Assembly (NCBI GenBank): GCA_039090855.1
Contig: CM076990.1
Location: 203,846,490-203,910,489 of the forward strand
Direction of reading: 5' to 3'
DNA: 64,000 nucleotides
DNA from: Macrothele yani
Lineage: Eukaryota > Arthropoda > Arachnida > Araneae > Macrothelidae
Shown here: piece by piece, positions 1-11,133 of the stretch
Layout of the letters: each line of letters begins with the position of its first letter
How positions within the stretch are numbered: position 1 is the first letter of the stretch
Translations under genes and position numbers: made by a program
Notes under the pieces: generated by a model
What the model was told of the DNA's origin: nothing
Database searches by the model: none
Seen by the model: the letters and a program-made list of their open reading frames with translations, nothing else

Positions 1-27
1 GTCGTTAAACCCTCAATTAAAAAAACC
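1..27 (+). mobile_element. 3' tail of a tRNA-derived SINE (family A), cut by the window edge
   Basis: The bases match the 3' end shared by the complete family A copies further on (a GTCGTTAAACC word followed by an A-rich tail). Only the end of the element lies in the window. It is plus-strand because the A-rich tail is on the right. Confidence 0.7.
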
Positions 28-159
28 ACACCAGTCGTCTGACTTCTGTAAGGCCAGATGAAGCAAATCGCAGAAGAGTCTGCCTTTGATTTTCGGCAGC
101 TGATTACACTTTGCTAACGGCATCATTCTTTTTTCATGGGAAAGATTTTCCACAGGGTT

Positions 160-703
160 GTAAAACAAACTGTTATGTATTAAATTACATACGTTGTGAC
201 TAGTAGTCATTTTTTCCATATGTAAACAAACTGTTATGTGTTTAGTTACATATGTCGTGATTACTAGTCATTTTCTGTATGTAAACAAAATGGTACGTGT
301 TCAGTTACATACGTCGCGACTACTAGTCATTTTTTCCATATGTAAACAAACTGTTATGTGTTAAGTTACATATGTCGTGATTACTAGTCATTTTCTATAT
401 GTAAACAAACTGGTATGTGTTAAGTTACATACGTCGCGACTACTAGTCATTTTTTCCATATGTAAAACAACTGTTATGTGTTAAGTTACATATGTCGTGA
501 TTACTAGTCATTTTCTGTATGTAAACAAAATGGTATGTGTTAAGTTACATACGTCGCGACTACTAGTCATTTTTTCCATATGTAAACAAACTGGTATGTG
601 TTAAGTTACATATGTCGTGATCACTAGTTATTTTCTATATGTTAACAAACTGTTATGTGTTAAGTTACATACGTCGTGACTACTAGTCATTTTTTCCATA
701 TGC
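160..703. repeat. Minisatellite, ~60-bp unit in a ~120-bp dimer
   Basis: About nine units repeat here. Each contains CATATGTAAACAAACTG, then TTAAGTTACATA, then an ACTAGTCATTTT word. Odd and even units differ consistently (TTTTTTCCATATG versus TTTTCTGTATG; GTCGCGACTAC versus GTCGTGATTAC), so the true repeat is a dimer of about 120 bp. No coding capacity is supported. Confidence 0.9.
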
Positions 704-2218
704 AATACATATCTGTTGGTCTCGAATACGGAATGTAGAATTTCTTTTGTATTTACGAGTTCAAAATAATCCATTTCAGACCATTTAAGATTTCGATTTC
801 AAGTCTGGTTTTTAGCTGATATGCTGATTGTATTTATCCGCTGCTGCCAGTTTTCTTGCGCTATAATGCATCTCATCTCTATGACAATAGACTGGTATCA
901 TAAATCCATTTCCGGGAGAAGTCTATGTCTTCCTACACAGCAATATTTACGAGTCGTTGAAAAAGTGCAGAAGGACGCCGGCTGCTCTGCATGTTCTCAT
1001 GTTTCTGAAGCCATCAATTATTTAGCAGCAGAAACGTTTGATTAAAATAAATTGCAACCAGCCGGTTCGCAAAGTTCCTTTTGTTTTGTGCTTTGTATCA
1101 TTAATACATCTTTGGCGATGCTGCTTTGGAGAGCACATCCGTATTTATTAATCTTCTCTCGAAATGCCAAATGCCCAGTTCCGCCTCCCAATCCATCATT
1201 GTTAGATGTATTCCTCTCTCCTGCGTCGATGCGAAAGCCCTCAGAATAGACCCACTGCTTTTATTAATCATATTTCGTCAGTCGTCGCTTCATCACAAAT
1301 TAAGACTTACCATGGAAAGAAGGAAAACGCGCTGCAATTGAGATGAGTTTATTGATTGCGACCTGTTTTTGTTATCTCATCTCCCAGAGAAGGGTATTGC
1401 AGCATTTGGTTACTTTGACATTTCGTGCGACATTCATACATGGCAAGACGAGAGTTAAAAAGGAGATAAAACTAACGGTTATTATAATGTATATGAAAAT
1501 TTTATTCAGACGAGTCCGATTCAGCGGGTTGAGATAAATCCCTTTTGCTGATTAACATAGTCGTGAGCCAGATAAGCTATGTAAATTAAATAACTATCAT
1601 AGTAACTAGATAACTACTTACGAAAAGCACAATTATGTCTTTGTGTGACCACATCACATCTTCAAATGATATTTTCTGTTCTTTTACGTAAGTCATTATC
1701 TCACACATAAAAAAATATTGTTGATTCGATTCGAAAGAATTGCTAGTTCTGTTATGCTAAATCAAAAGTACGGTGAAGAAATAATGAGAATGTGTTCAGC
1801 TATTCACTTGCTTCATAATTACTTTATGGTGTGCTGTCACTTCTGAGCAATACTTTCATTGCTCTAGGAATTATGGAAAGAATACTGTTGTGTATCGATC
1901 GTCTTACGATAAAAACACACAGGTATTTCTTCAGATTATTTCAACTCAGATTTAATATAAATCTTTTTTACAACAATATATCAAGAAATTAAGATTGAGA
2001 AAGAGAATGCACATGCATTGGTTTCAGGAAAGCATCGCGTTGTATAAAGAAAAGAGCATTCATGTAGAGGGACTGTTACCGAATTTTTATGTCCTAATCA
2101 TCCAATCATTAAAATTTTATTATCGAGACCAACTACATTAGGGCGTGATAAATCTCAAAACCGTGGTTGCAGAAACTGTTTTTGACTTCCTTATGATTAG
2201 TATTCTTCTAAAGTATTG
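704..2218. other. Unassigned AT-rich sequence
   Basis: No protein family, tandem repeat or element end is recognisable here. Small open frames occur (for example 821-1045 plus) but their translations look like chance ORFs. Confidence 0.4.
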
Positions 2219-2435
2219 ATTTTTTTTATTGAAGGTTTAACAACCACCGTGAGCAACTCAATGGGCTACAGGCAGTCGCCCGTCCCTAATTTAGGGTCAT
2301 TGGCTTCAGGGAAGGAAGAACGCCTGTGCCGTAAGACAAATACCACATCCATGTCTCACCTGGATCCGAACCAGGACCCATCTCGGACGAATGATCATAA
2401 GCCAGCGTTTAGACCACTACGCCACCAGGGCGGCC
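2219..2435 (-). mobile_element. tRNA-derived SINE, family A, near full length
   Basis: Read on the minus strand it starts with a GGCCGCCC-type head, has an A-box region, a decayed B box, the shared body (CTTCCCTGAAGCCAATGACC type) and an A-rich tail, seen here as poly-T at 2219-2228. About 217 bp, the same length and order as the clean copy at 38516-38740. The B box is mutated (TGGTTCGGATCC), so internal promoter function is doubtful. Confidence 0.85.
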
Positions 2436-2616
2436 TTGAAGTGTTGTGAACAAATATTTAAGAGATAATAAATTAACGCTGAAAGATGGTATTTGAATAA
2501 TTTTCGCTATGAATTTTGCATAACAAGTATCGTTACTCATGAGAACATAGATATCGTTATCGGCAATGGATTAATGACCACAGTGACAGCACCAATGTCG
2601 GTTGAGGTGTATTGCA

Positions 2617-2995
2617 CCTAGGTGGCCTGGTGGTCAAAGACGTAGGTTCCAGGAATTGATAGTGTGCTTGTCTTACAGCTCTAGCTCTGCACCTTCCCTG
2701 GAACCAGTGGCCCTAACTTTTTTTTGTGTGTGGATTGGAGGTTTAACGACCACCGTGAGCAACACAATGGGCTATAAGCAGTCTCCCGTCACTAATTTAG
2801 AGTCACTGGTTCCAGGGAAAGGAGAGAGCCAGTGCCGTAAGACAAATGCAACACCCATGCCTCACAGGGATACGAACCCGGACCCGTTTCGGATGAATGA
2901 TCAGATGCCATCGCTTAGACCACTGCCTCACCGGGGTGGCGGCCCTAACTTAGAGACAGGCGATTGCTTATAGCGCTTATAGCTGGTTGTTTAAC
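2617..2995 (+). mobile_element. Older family A SINE split by a second SINE
   Basis: The plus-strand SINE body runs to 2719 and resumes at 2941/2952-2995 (GGCGATTGCTTATAGCGC and the GTTTAACCC tail). Between them sits another SINE in the opposite direction, flanked by GGCCCTAACTT on both sides (2709-2719 and 2941-2951). The 5' half of the outer copy has lost most of its tRNA-like B-box segment. Confidence 0.85.
2720..2940 (-). mobile_element. Family A SINE nested inside another family A SINE
   Basis: A complete minus-strand copy: poly-T at the left (its A tail), body, B box (GGATACGAACCCGG on the plus strand) and a GCCACCCCGG head at the right. It is bounded by the 11-bp target duplication GGCCCTAACTT, typical of LINE-driven insertion. 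Confidence 0.92.
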
Positions 2996-3024
2996 CCAGA
3001 AAATTTGAAAGATAATTCCATACA

Positions 3025-3229
3025 GCTGCCCCGGTGGCGCAGGCATCTAAGCAGTGGCTTCTGACTATTCGTCCAAGATGGGCCCGGGTTCGAATCCCGG
3101 TGAAGCATGGAGGTTCTGTTTGCCTTACGGCACAGAATATCCTTTTCCTTCCTTGGCACCAGATACCTTAAATTAAGGAAGGCAACTGCTTATATATCAC
3201 AATAGTTGTTAAATCTCAATAAAAAAAAT
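3025..3229 (+). mobile_element. Family A SINE, diverged
   Basis: It has the GCTGCCCCGGTGGCGCAGG head, a perfect GGTTCGAATCC B box near 3089, the shared body and an A-rich end (AATAAAAAAAATG). It is more diverged than the 38.5-kb copy, especially in the body. Confidence 0.88.
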
Positions 3230-5286
3230 GAATTCCGCCTATGGTTTGAGCACGGAAGCTGAAACAAAATGTCTGAAAATCAAGCAGGTTACAAGAAAAT
3301 CTGTCAGCTAAGCTTCTTGTGACTGCATGGAATATAAATGGGGCTTTAAATAAAAATGGTAAATGCCTAATGTTTTCCGTACAGAAATAAAACAAACTGG
3401 TACTATCACGAGAGAAACACACCGACAGGATATGATGTGCAATGATTTCGACCAATTATGTCTAGACAGGATCATAAATAGTTACGGCGTTGCAGGTATC
3501 ATCAATGAAAGTTCCATTAAACACTGCGAAGAGGAATCGCCGAAACTAATTTCTGTTGAAATTACGGTAATTACGTTGAAGTATTCTATTAGGCAAAATA
3601 AAATTCATATCAGCCAATGAATCATAAGCTATCTCGTGGATGTGAACCTTTGAAGTACATTCAAGCAAGACATATGGTCCAACCATTATGCTTGACATTC
3701 AACGACTTCAATCAAGAACGAGGAATACGTATTTTGTTACTGAAAGGTAATGACGGAATTGGTCCTCCGAGATTACCACATATTCAATTAAGGAAGGGTT
3801 ATGGTGACATTTTAATTGCTATTGTGATTTTTAGGAATTTGTATGCCACACACATTTTTCATTATTCGTAAGTCGAAGCATTTGCTTAAACTGAGAGAAT
3901 TGCTTTCTGATATAATGACTTCGAAACTGGTTTGGTGGAAAGGGAGTTTTCATATTGAATACACAGCGTGTGATGGATAAAGTGTCATTGACGATAATCT
4001 ACGTTCTTTTACAAGTGACATGGTATAGTCATTAGATATAAAAACAAATCAAATTTCTACTTACAAATTTAGTACATTTGAGCATTCAGCAAACACAGAA
4101 AGTTTAATTAAAATAAATCAAGAAGATAAGAGGGAGAGGAAAGCATTGTTTTCCCATATTCAATTTAGTTCAATTCATTTATTTTGCTGAGCCAAAAACC
4201 AGTATTACAAAAATATCAACTCCAACAAAAGAACAACAAGGTCTGACAGGGTCCCATGCTCCCTAGACAAATTTTACACCGAGGTCATCAGTTGAATTTA
4301 CAAACAAGTCAGTGTTTCAAGAAAAAAAAAAGAAAAAAAAAGAGGTAATCTCTATTCTAAAAAAACGTAACTGCCGCTGTTTTAGAAATTTCGCGACACT
4401 CTTGCTTTCCTAGCTCGCAGCGCAAAACGTATTAAACACAAAAATATGAAATTGACATCGTTTGTAGAGAATTGTTTGGAGAACACGCTGAAATAAAATG
4501 TTTCTTGATTCTAGCGAAACTTCAAGAGCTATTGTATTTTAAAGTTAAGGTAAGCCAAAAAGTACTATCGGGTCACGTTCCGGACACACTAACAGCAACA
4601 CAACTACAAAACTTTGTAAGCATGTAGTACCATGACCGAATTTTTGCACCTCGTCGTCCCTTTTTTTTGAATTTCGATTTAGTTTACGAGAAATTAAATT
4701 TCTAAATTTCACAAAATTTCTCTATTTCGCGAGGGAATCCATTTAAAATAAAGGATATATGGCAAACTATAAATCATAACGCATTGCAATTTTTACAGCA
4801 TAAACTTACAACTAACGTCCCTTGTTTTACAAAAACAAATATAAGAAAAAGTCATTTTCTGATTTTTAAGCATTTTTTAAAGACGCAAAGGAAAGAAACA
4901 AACGGCTTGTCTGTCTTCACGATAACCACATGGGAACGTTCTATTCCCGTGAACTGCTGCCATGGTGACGCAGAGAATTTGTTATGCATATGTTTTGTTG
5001 GTAAAGCTATCTCAGTTGTTTTAGGTGGACGTCAAGTAATTTTGCTTCCTATACTTCCAATGGAAGAACTTCTGTATACATTTTCTTCACAGTTAATGCG
5101 TTCCCAAGGATGAAAATTTGAACATCGATTAAAATAGCTTCATGTTATAACTTGGAATACTTAATATTTTCTAAAACATAACCATAATTATGCAATCCAA
5201 CATTTGTTTGTCTACTGACGTCATCAAAGTACAGGTCGCGCCATCTTTTTTCTGGACAATTAATGCGTACCCAAGGATGAAAATTT
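3230..5286. other. Unassigned AT-rich sequence
   Basis: No recognisable gene. It holds an A-rich tract near 4321-4345 and a direct repeat of about 30 bp (TTAATGCGTTCCCAAGGATG near 5094, with one change near 5262) just before the LINE fragment. Short ORFs (3363-3620, 4784-5113 plus) have no recognisable domain. Confidence 0.4.
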
Positions 5287-6258
5287 CTATTTTTTTAAAA
5301 AAAGAGTTATAGTTTTTTTTAAAGAAGTCAGTTTCGTCCATGATGAGTTCCAGTAGCGTGGGCCAATGTAATTTATACTTTGCTTAATGGTCTCCGTCTT
5401 CGGATGAGTAGGCCGAATATGTGATTTAGTGCGGGTGTCATGTGTGTGTATCTGTGGTATAATTTGAATGATGTCAGTGTGTAAATTATTCATAATTTGC
5501 CTAAACATTATTTTCCCAATATTAAAGTAATATAGTTGGTTGATCGTAAGATTGTTATATTTCTTTGGGAAAACTCTTGTGTTGTTATATAGTGATAGTT
5601 TTGTATTTCTATCAAATTTTAAGTCAACTAATCTTATATATTTGTTTTGAAGAATTTGAAGTTTTTTGAAAATATATTTAGTCGTCTGTCCCCACGATAA
5701 GATAGCATAATTAATATGAGTCTGAGACATGGTGTAATATATTTGAATTAGTGTTTTACAGGAAAGATTTGTGAATACCGAACTGATAACTTCAATGTTT
5801 TTAGAGAGTTTAAGACTAAAAGAGCCCACATGTTGGCTCCACTTAAGGTCTCTATTTAAAGTAATCCTCAAGTAAAGTAAGGAGTTAATCTCTTCTATAT
5901 TTGTACCATTATTGGTTAATATGATAGAATGGGGTTGTGAAATATTTGTTTTCAGAAGATTAAAGATTTTGTTTCGGTAGTATTTATTATAAGTTCATAG
6001 GAATTTAGCCAATTTGAGATATTATTTATTTCAGTATTGATATTCAAAATATTGTCATTCGTTAAATTGAATGAGGTGAGGATGGTTATGTTGTCAGCAT
6101 AAAGAAGAAGAACAATATTACTTACGGAAGTAAAGATATCGTTAATGTATATACTGAAAAATAGAGGCCCCAAAATTGAACCCTGTGGAACACCAGTTGG
6201 TATGAATTGAAGAGAGGATTGATGTTGGTTAATTTGAGTATATTGTTGCCTACCTGAT
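5287..6258 (-). pseudogene. LINE (Jockey/CR1 superfamily) reverse transcriptase, 3' portion
   Basis: Minus-strand translation gives the RT core GVPQGSILGPLFFSIYIND, then a YADN catalytic box (5952-6173; the family norm is YADD), then the RT C-terminal domain at 5287-5871 (LKWSQHVGS, YTMSQTHINYAILSWG, and an end with YIGPRYWNSSW). A stop and frame break near 5952 separate the two parts, and the second catalytic Asp is Asn, so this copy cannot make an active enzyme. The N-terminal side continues at 7459-7565 after the inserted TIR transposon. The clade is judged from the C-terminal motifs only; a related fragment lies on the plus strand at 44075-44822. Confidence 0.85.
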
Positions 6259-6548
6259 CAAGGCTGAACTCGATCCTATCAGGCTGTAACATTAAGCAAA
6301 AGCAGCGAGAACAGAAAAGATAAGTTGGGACGCAGCGCCATCTATTGACGTTGTTCGCATTAACAAACTGATTCCGTATCATTATTTACATTTGCGATTT
6401 TATTTATATTCACTTTCACATTAACAGATGGATTTTGTATTCTGAATTCGTAGTACTTGGGCAAGAGAGTTTTTCTGTAGGAACTGGTGTAATTCATGGG
6501 TAAATCCCATTCCTCCTTTATTCTTCAACGATCTAGGGCTGAGATTTT

Positions 6549-6926
6549 GGTAAATGTGTAGATTAGCGTCTTAAATTATTTCGTCGGAAAAATGTTAGTA
6601 CCTGGAAAATGTGCGACGTACAGATTTTAGAGTATGGAAATTAATGGCAAATGGTGCAGAAATTTCGTATTTTAAATGTCTTTTGAAGATTTTTATCGTA
6701 ACATATACCTGCAAGTTCGATGCTGTGAAGAGACGCTGCCGTAGGCCTAACGTATCGAACGTACAGGTAAATGTTACGATAAAAATCTTTAAAAGACATT
6801 TGAAACAGAAAATTTCTGCAACATTTGCCATTAATTTTCACAATCTAAAACCTGTACGTCGCACTTTTCCCAAGTACTAATATTTTTCCGACGAAATAAT
6901 TTAAAACGTAAATCTACACATTTACC
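6549..6926. repeat. Foldback (inverted repeat with ~170-bp arms) inside the TIR transposon
   Basis: The left arm from GGTAAATGTGTAGATT is mirrored by the right arm ending AATCTACACATTTACC. The centre is a short GC-richer spacer near 6722-6755. The arms differ at scattered positions. The near-identical ORF translations on both strands here are only a result of this symmetry. It may be a separate MITE inserted in the larger element or the element's own internal palindrome. Confidence 0.88.
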
Positions 6927-7201
6927 TACTATTTTACTTAATATGAGTTTATATAGCTGAGGTTTTTTTTCTAAAATTGAATTAGGTAATTAATAATCAG
7001 AATGAAAATGCTTACCACAAACAACAGTTTAAGGTAACTTGTCATTTGGAGCAAAATCCTGACGAGATATTGCTTTCAGCCACCGTTGCCTTACGTTCTT
7101 TATATGAGGGGAACTCGTAGAATGACAAACCCACGGTTTTCTTCTTAGAAGATGTGCACATCGGCACACAGCAGTAAACCATTTTGAAAATGGGTTGGAT
7201 T

Positions 7202-7257
7202 TTCTAGTTTTAAAACCAAACTGTTGTGAAAACAACAGTTTGGTTTTAAAACTAGAA
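7202..7257. repeat. Perfect 26-bp hairpin with a 4-nt loop
   Basis: Left arm 7202-7227 and right arm 7232-7257 are exact reverse complements (arm begins TTCTAGTTTTAAAACC), loop GAAA. It lies inside the 1.2-kb TIR transposon. Confidence 0.93.
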
Positions 7258-7458
7258 GGTTTTTATAAAAGAAACAAGAAAAAACGACGAACATACACAA
7301 TCCCGCAATTCAAACAATGCGGAAACTGAGGTGTTTATACCTTGGGACGCAGCACCATCTAACGGCTGAAATCGTCCCTAACGCCCACTGGCCAATCACC
7401 AAAAGTCTATTGTCTTCAACGGTAATGTTACAGCCTGATAGGATCTAGTTCAGCCTTG

Positions 7459-7565
7459 ACCTGATAAATAACTTTTAAAAAGAGAATGTTCATTTTCCCC
7501 TATTCCTATAGTTTGCAATTTGTGTAGTAAGATATAATTTATGGTATCAAAAGCTTTGGATAACG
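7459..7565 (-). pseudogene. Upstream piece of the split LINE reverse transcriptase
   Basis: Minus-strand translation contains ALSKAFDTINYILLHKLQ, the RT motif with the first catalytic Asp, running into LFKSYL at the transposon junction. Beyond about 7565 the LINE frame is lost. Together with 5287-6258 this is one LINE copy interrupted by the transposon at 6259-7458. Confidence 0.8.
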
Positions 7566-8283
7566 CAATTTAAGAAAAACATTATTTTACTTAAGATAAG
7601 GTGTTCTAAGAAGTGTTTGATGAATACCTACAATTGCATCTGGGATATCTCCTGGCAATGCTCTCCTACAAGAGGTTTGTTGCAGCTTCGTTTATTAGTT
7701 GTTCATCATTTATGCCCCAATCTACGAAGTAGAAGTTGGGAACATTGGAATAGTAAGTAATCTGTTGAATCTTCCATAAATAAAATCATGTGTAAATCTC
7801 TAAGGGTTGGTCACTGTACTTAGTCTACTTGTTGAACCCTTAAATTTTAATTTAAATACTTGCTCAGTAGAATTTCTAAGCTGCAATATTTCAAGCTGAA
7901 CGACATACACTTGAATAGCATTAGGTGAACACGATCTAGAGTGAATGATTAAACAGATTACTATCTATTTCGTAGATTGGTGCATCAATGAAGAACAACG
8001 CTTGTGATATACTACAGAGATAAAGCACGTGTCATCCCGACAAATCTGAAGCGATACATTTTGTCCGAGTAGATTAGTTCGGAGAGCAACTTACTCCGGA
8101 GTAGACAAATACACTGCCGTCGTTGCACGATAATTAAAGAGATGAAATATTAAAATCCCATTCATAAAATTTACTTTACGGAATCACAATATTAAGAATA
8201 TCGCACTTGAATAAAACCTTTCAAGCCTCCATGAAGCCCATCATCATACGTAGAATTACGTAACACTACATAGAACATGAGAA
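7566..8283. other. Unassigned sequence
   Basis: No domain, tandem repeat or element terminus is recognised between the LINE fragment and the Tc1-like element. Confidence 0.35.
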
Positions 8284-8481
8284 TACACTCATTGTCATGA
8301 AAATTCGTGCACCAAGAAAAAAACCGTGCGATTAAAGCGAAACTTGGCGAATAGCTTCGGGGAGGGCACACATGCAAATGATTAAAGTTTCGTGCTATTC
8401 CGCATGCCCGAGCTTCCAAGACTGGCGCTGCAATCGCAATCCTTGGGGCTCATAAGGCGCCGTGCAGAGGACTCCACATTC

Positions 8482-8577
8482 GTGCCGAAGTGCACGGTAA
8501 GAGTTAAGTGAGATCCCTGAGCGATGGACATGCCGAAGTGCACGGTAAGAGTTAAGTGAGATCCCTGAGCGATGGAC
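8482..8577 (+). repeat. 48-bp tandem duplication ending at the transposase start codon
   Basis: The unit GTGCCGAAGTGCACGGTAAG... is present twice in a row with only the first base differing. The end of the second copy supplies ATGGACATGCCG, the likely transposase start. The sibling copy at 18.8 kb has a single copy, so this is a private duplication. Confidence 0.92.
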
Positions 8578-9560
8578 ATGCCGAAGAGCCGCCTTAGATA
8601 TGCGTACGGGCAACTGACGGAGTTTGAACGAGGCCGCACCGTCGGGAGGAGAGAGGCAGGGTGGCCGGCGCGCCGAATCGGCCGCCATTTGGGCCGGTCA
8701 GACAGTACGGTGCGATCGTATTATGACCAATGGACACGGAAAGGCACCCAGACATGGCGGATTGTCTCTGGGCGACCCAAACACCCCAACAGCAGAGAGG
8801 ACCGTGAGAGCGGCACGCACAGATACAACGACGTCCTTGTCCAATATCCAAAGACATGTGGCGGCTGTACAAGGGACTCCTGTGTTCGCTAGAACCAGGT
8901 CCAGACGCCTGGAAGAGGCGAATCTGCACTCTCGATGACCCTTGCGTTTCCTGTCATTAACGCCTGACCATCGTCGGAGTCGATTGCAGTGGTGTCAGCA
9001 GCAAGCAACGTGGAATTCTACGGACTGGCGACGTATAGCGTTTTGCGACAAATCCAGCTTCCGTATGGGAACAGACGATTACTGTGTCAGACTGTGGATG
9101 ATTGCAGGTGAGCGCTACAATCCCAACCTCACTGTACAACGGCACACGTCCCGAACTGCAGGCGTAATGGCCTGGGGTGCCAACGCGTATGACAGCCGGA
9201 CTTCCCTCACAGTGATGTGAGGGAGGTTGACAGCCCTGCGCTACGTACAGCAGATCCTGTGTCCCCATGTGCTGCCTTTCCTGGCGGGGCGGCCCGGGGC
9301 CGTTTTCCAACAAGGTAACGCCCGTCCGTACACGGCTTGGGTTTCCCTCACCTGTCTAAGTCCCGTGCTCTGTCAGATCGCCTGATCTCTCGCCCATCGA
9401 GCACGTGAGGGACCAGATGGGACGCCAGCTTTTTCCATGTAACCAATGTTCGAGATATAGAGCGTCAGTTGCAATAAGTGCGGCCAGTCTGTCCCAGGAT
9501 AACATACGGCGTCTCTTTGACTCCATGCCGGACCATATCACCGTATGTATCCGAACACGA
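8572..9560 (+). pseudogene. Tc1-like transposase, frameshifted
   Basis: The N-terminal helix-turn-helix domain is open at 8572-8850 (LTEFERGRTVGRREAGWPAR, then a WTRKGT stretch typical of the paired-like domain). The frame then shifts; 8942-9220 holds the DDE core start, with FCDKSSF where active copies have FSDESRF, and an SRTAGVMAWGA stretch. A stop ends it at 9220 and the rest (FQQGNARPYT, where the family has QQDNARPH) is in a third frame. At least two frame breaks and substitutions at catalytic positions make it inactive. The start is at 8572 or 8578. Confidence 0.88.
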
Positions 9561-9738
9561 GGCTGTCCGACGTGGTACTAATGCTGGCGGAATGTGTACC
9601 TTATGTCGGCGTGAAATCTTCCTGCTGCCGGGATATGGGAATAACTTGTCCTTGGTACGTACTATCTCACTACTAAAACCTCATTTCAATCCGACTCCTC
9701 CTTCTTAGTGAGCGAATTTTTGTTACAATGAGGGTGTA

Positions 9739-10724
9739 TACTAAGGTAAGTGCCAATATGGCATAAACGTATAAAAACGTCATAAACGTATGCATCAATA
9801 CAATACTTCGCTGCTTACCGCACTCTTCACAACTGCACATACACATTGTTGTATCGATCAGTGACTCATTGCTAGTAATGCCAACTTTAAGAACTCGTCC
9901 GTAGAAATAATGTGTCGTAAAGTCATAAAACGTTTAACGAGAAGAAACCAAATTTACATAAGAACACAGAAACTCAAAATGAGGATTAAATCAGAGGTTT
10001 AATTAACACATGTCGCGAAGAAACATTGATAAATATTATTGCACTAAAGTGTAGCTTAAATGGCATATGCACGAGAAACTGATTTCAGTGATTCTGAAAA
10101 CAGCACAAGAGGATTAGAATTATAGGTGACATTGCCCTAACAGGTAGCTTTATAAAATCGATATAAATTCAGGACGAGTTTTTAAAAAGATTTTGATGTC
10201 ATCTTCTCCCATGGATTCAAAATTCTTTCGCTTTCTTAAGGATTTTAACAAGCCAAAATTCTAAGATAAAAACAAATCGAAAAACGAACCACGCCATTTC
10301 CTGCAAACACCGGATAAGACTAAAAAAAAAAAAAAGCTATGGTATATTAATCTCTTTTACTGACGTCCATTGCGTGCCGACGAGCCACATAAAATCGCGA
10401 ATGATCGATAATGAATGATATGTGTTCTGTTTATCTTCTCGGCATGCTGTAGATCATGAAAACAACGTTCGTTGTGTTTGGACCTAACAATTACGTATAC
10501 CCATTATTCAAAATGCGGGGGAACCTGTTGAAACGTTCTGCAATTTTATACAGATGTCCAGCCATGGGAAATGGCAGCAGTACGATTTGACAGTTCTGCC
10601 ATGACTGCAGTTTCTTCGAATGAATTACTGATGTTATATGTCAGTGATACCATTTGGTCGAAAATAAAGCAAAGTTTGATCGTGAAAAACAAACAGGGAA
10701 ATTGTTGAAAAATCGCATCACTAA
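9739..10724. other. Unassigned AT-rich sequence
   Basis: No gene recognised. An A-rich run lies at 10323-10336. The short minus ORF 10546-10740 has no recognisable domain. Confidence 0.35.
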
Positions 10725-11133
10725 AATGATAAATTACCAATAAAGAACTAAAACTTAACGTCCGTAAAGTGACAAGTTACCAAAAGAACTAATTTCCCTA
10801 AAGGAATGAGAAATTGAAACAAGTCACGTCTCAAATGCAATCATTACCGTAAGGACTCCGGTATCTAAACTAATCAATTACCAAATGAAGTCAAGTTTCT
10901 AAAGTAAACAAGCCCCAAAGAACTCAAGCCCTGTTGCCAAGAGAAATCGAATACCAAAACTAATGAGTGAGCAAAGGAATCGCTTCCCCAAAGTAATTAA
11001 TTGCCATAATTGTTCATAAATGGGATTGTTGCTAAGGTGAACTAAGTTTCCGAAAGTATTGCGCTACAAAAAGAAATCACGTACTTAAAGTAATCAGTAA
11101 CACATACACACATCCCCATACACAAAAATCTTC

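Larger units (their letters stand above)
6259..7458. mobile_element. 1.2-kb non-autonomous TIR transposon, hAT-like, inserted in the LINE
   Basis: Ends are inverted repeats of 36 bp (6259-6294 and 7423-7458) starting CAAGGCTGAACT, with one mismatch visible. ACCTGAT flanks both sides (6252-6258 and 7459-7465), a 7-bp target duplication; 8 bp with one change would suit hAT. Removing the element with one duplication rejoins the LINE frame. It carries no transposase. A subterminal direct repeat, TTGGGACGCAGCRCCATCTA, occurs at 6325-6344 and 7342-7361. Confidence 0.85.
8284..9738 (+). mobile_element. Tc1-like DNA transposon with TIRs and TA target
   Basis: Ends share ACACTCATTGT...AAAATTCG (left) and its inverted form CGAATTTTTGTTACAATGAG (right), flanked by TA at 8284-8285 and 9737-9738. 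Length about 1.45 kb. A same-family copy in the opposite orientation is at 18770-20196. Confidence 0.88.

Noticed and set aside
6611..6880. Plus and minus ORFs with similar proteins
   Set aside because: They are the two readings of one palindrome.
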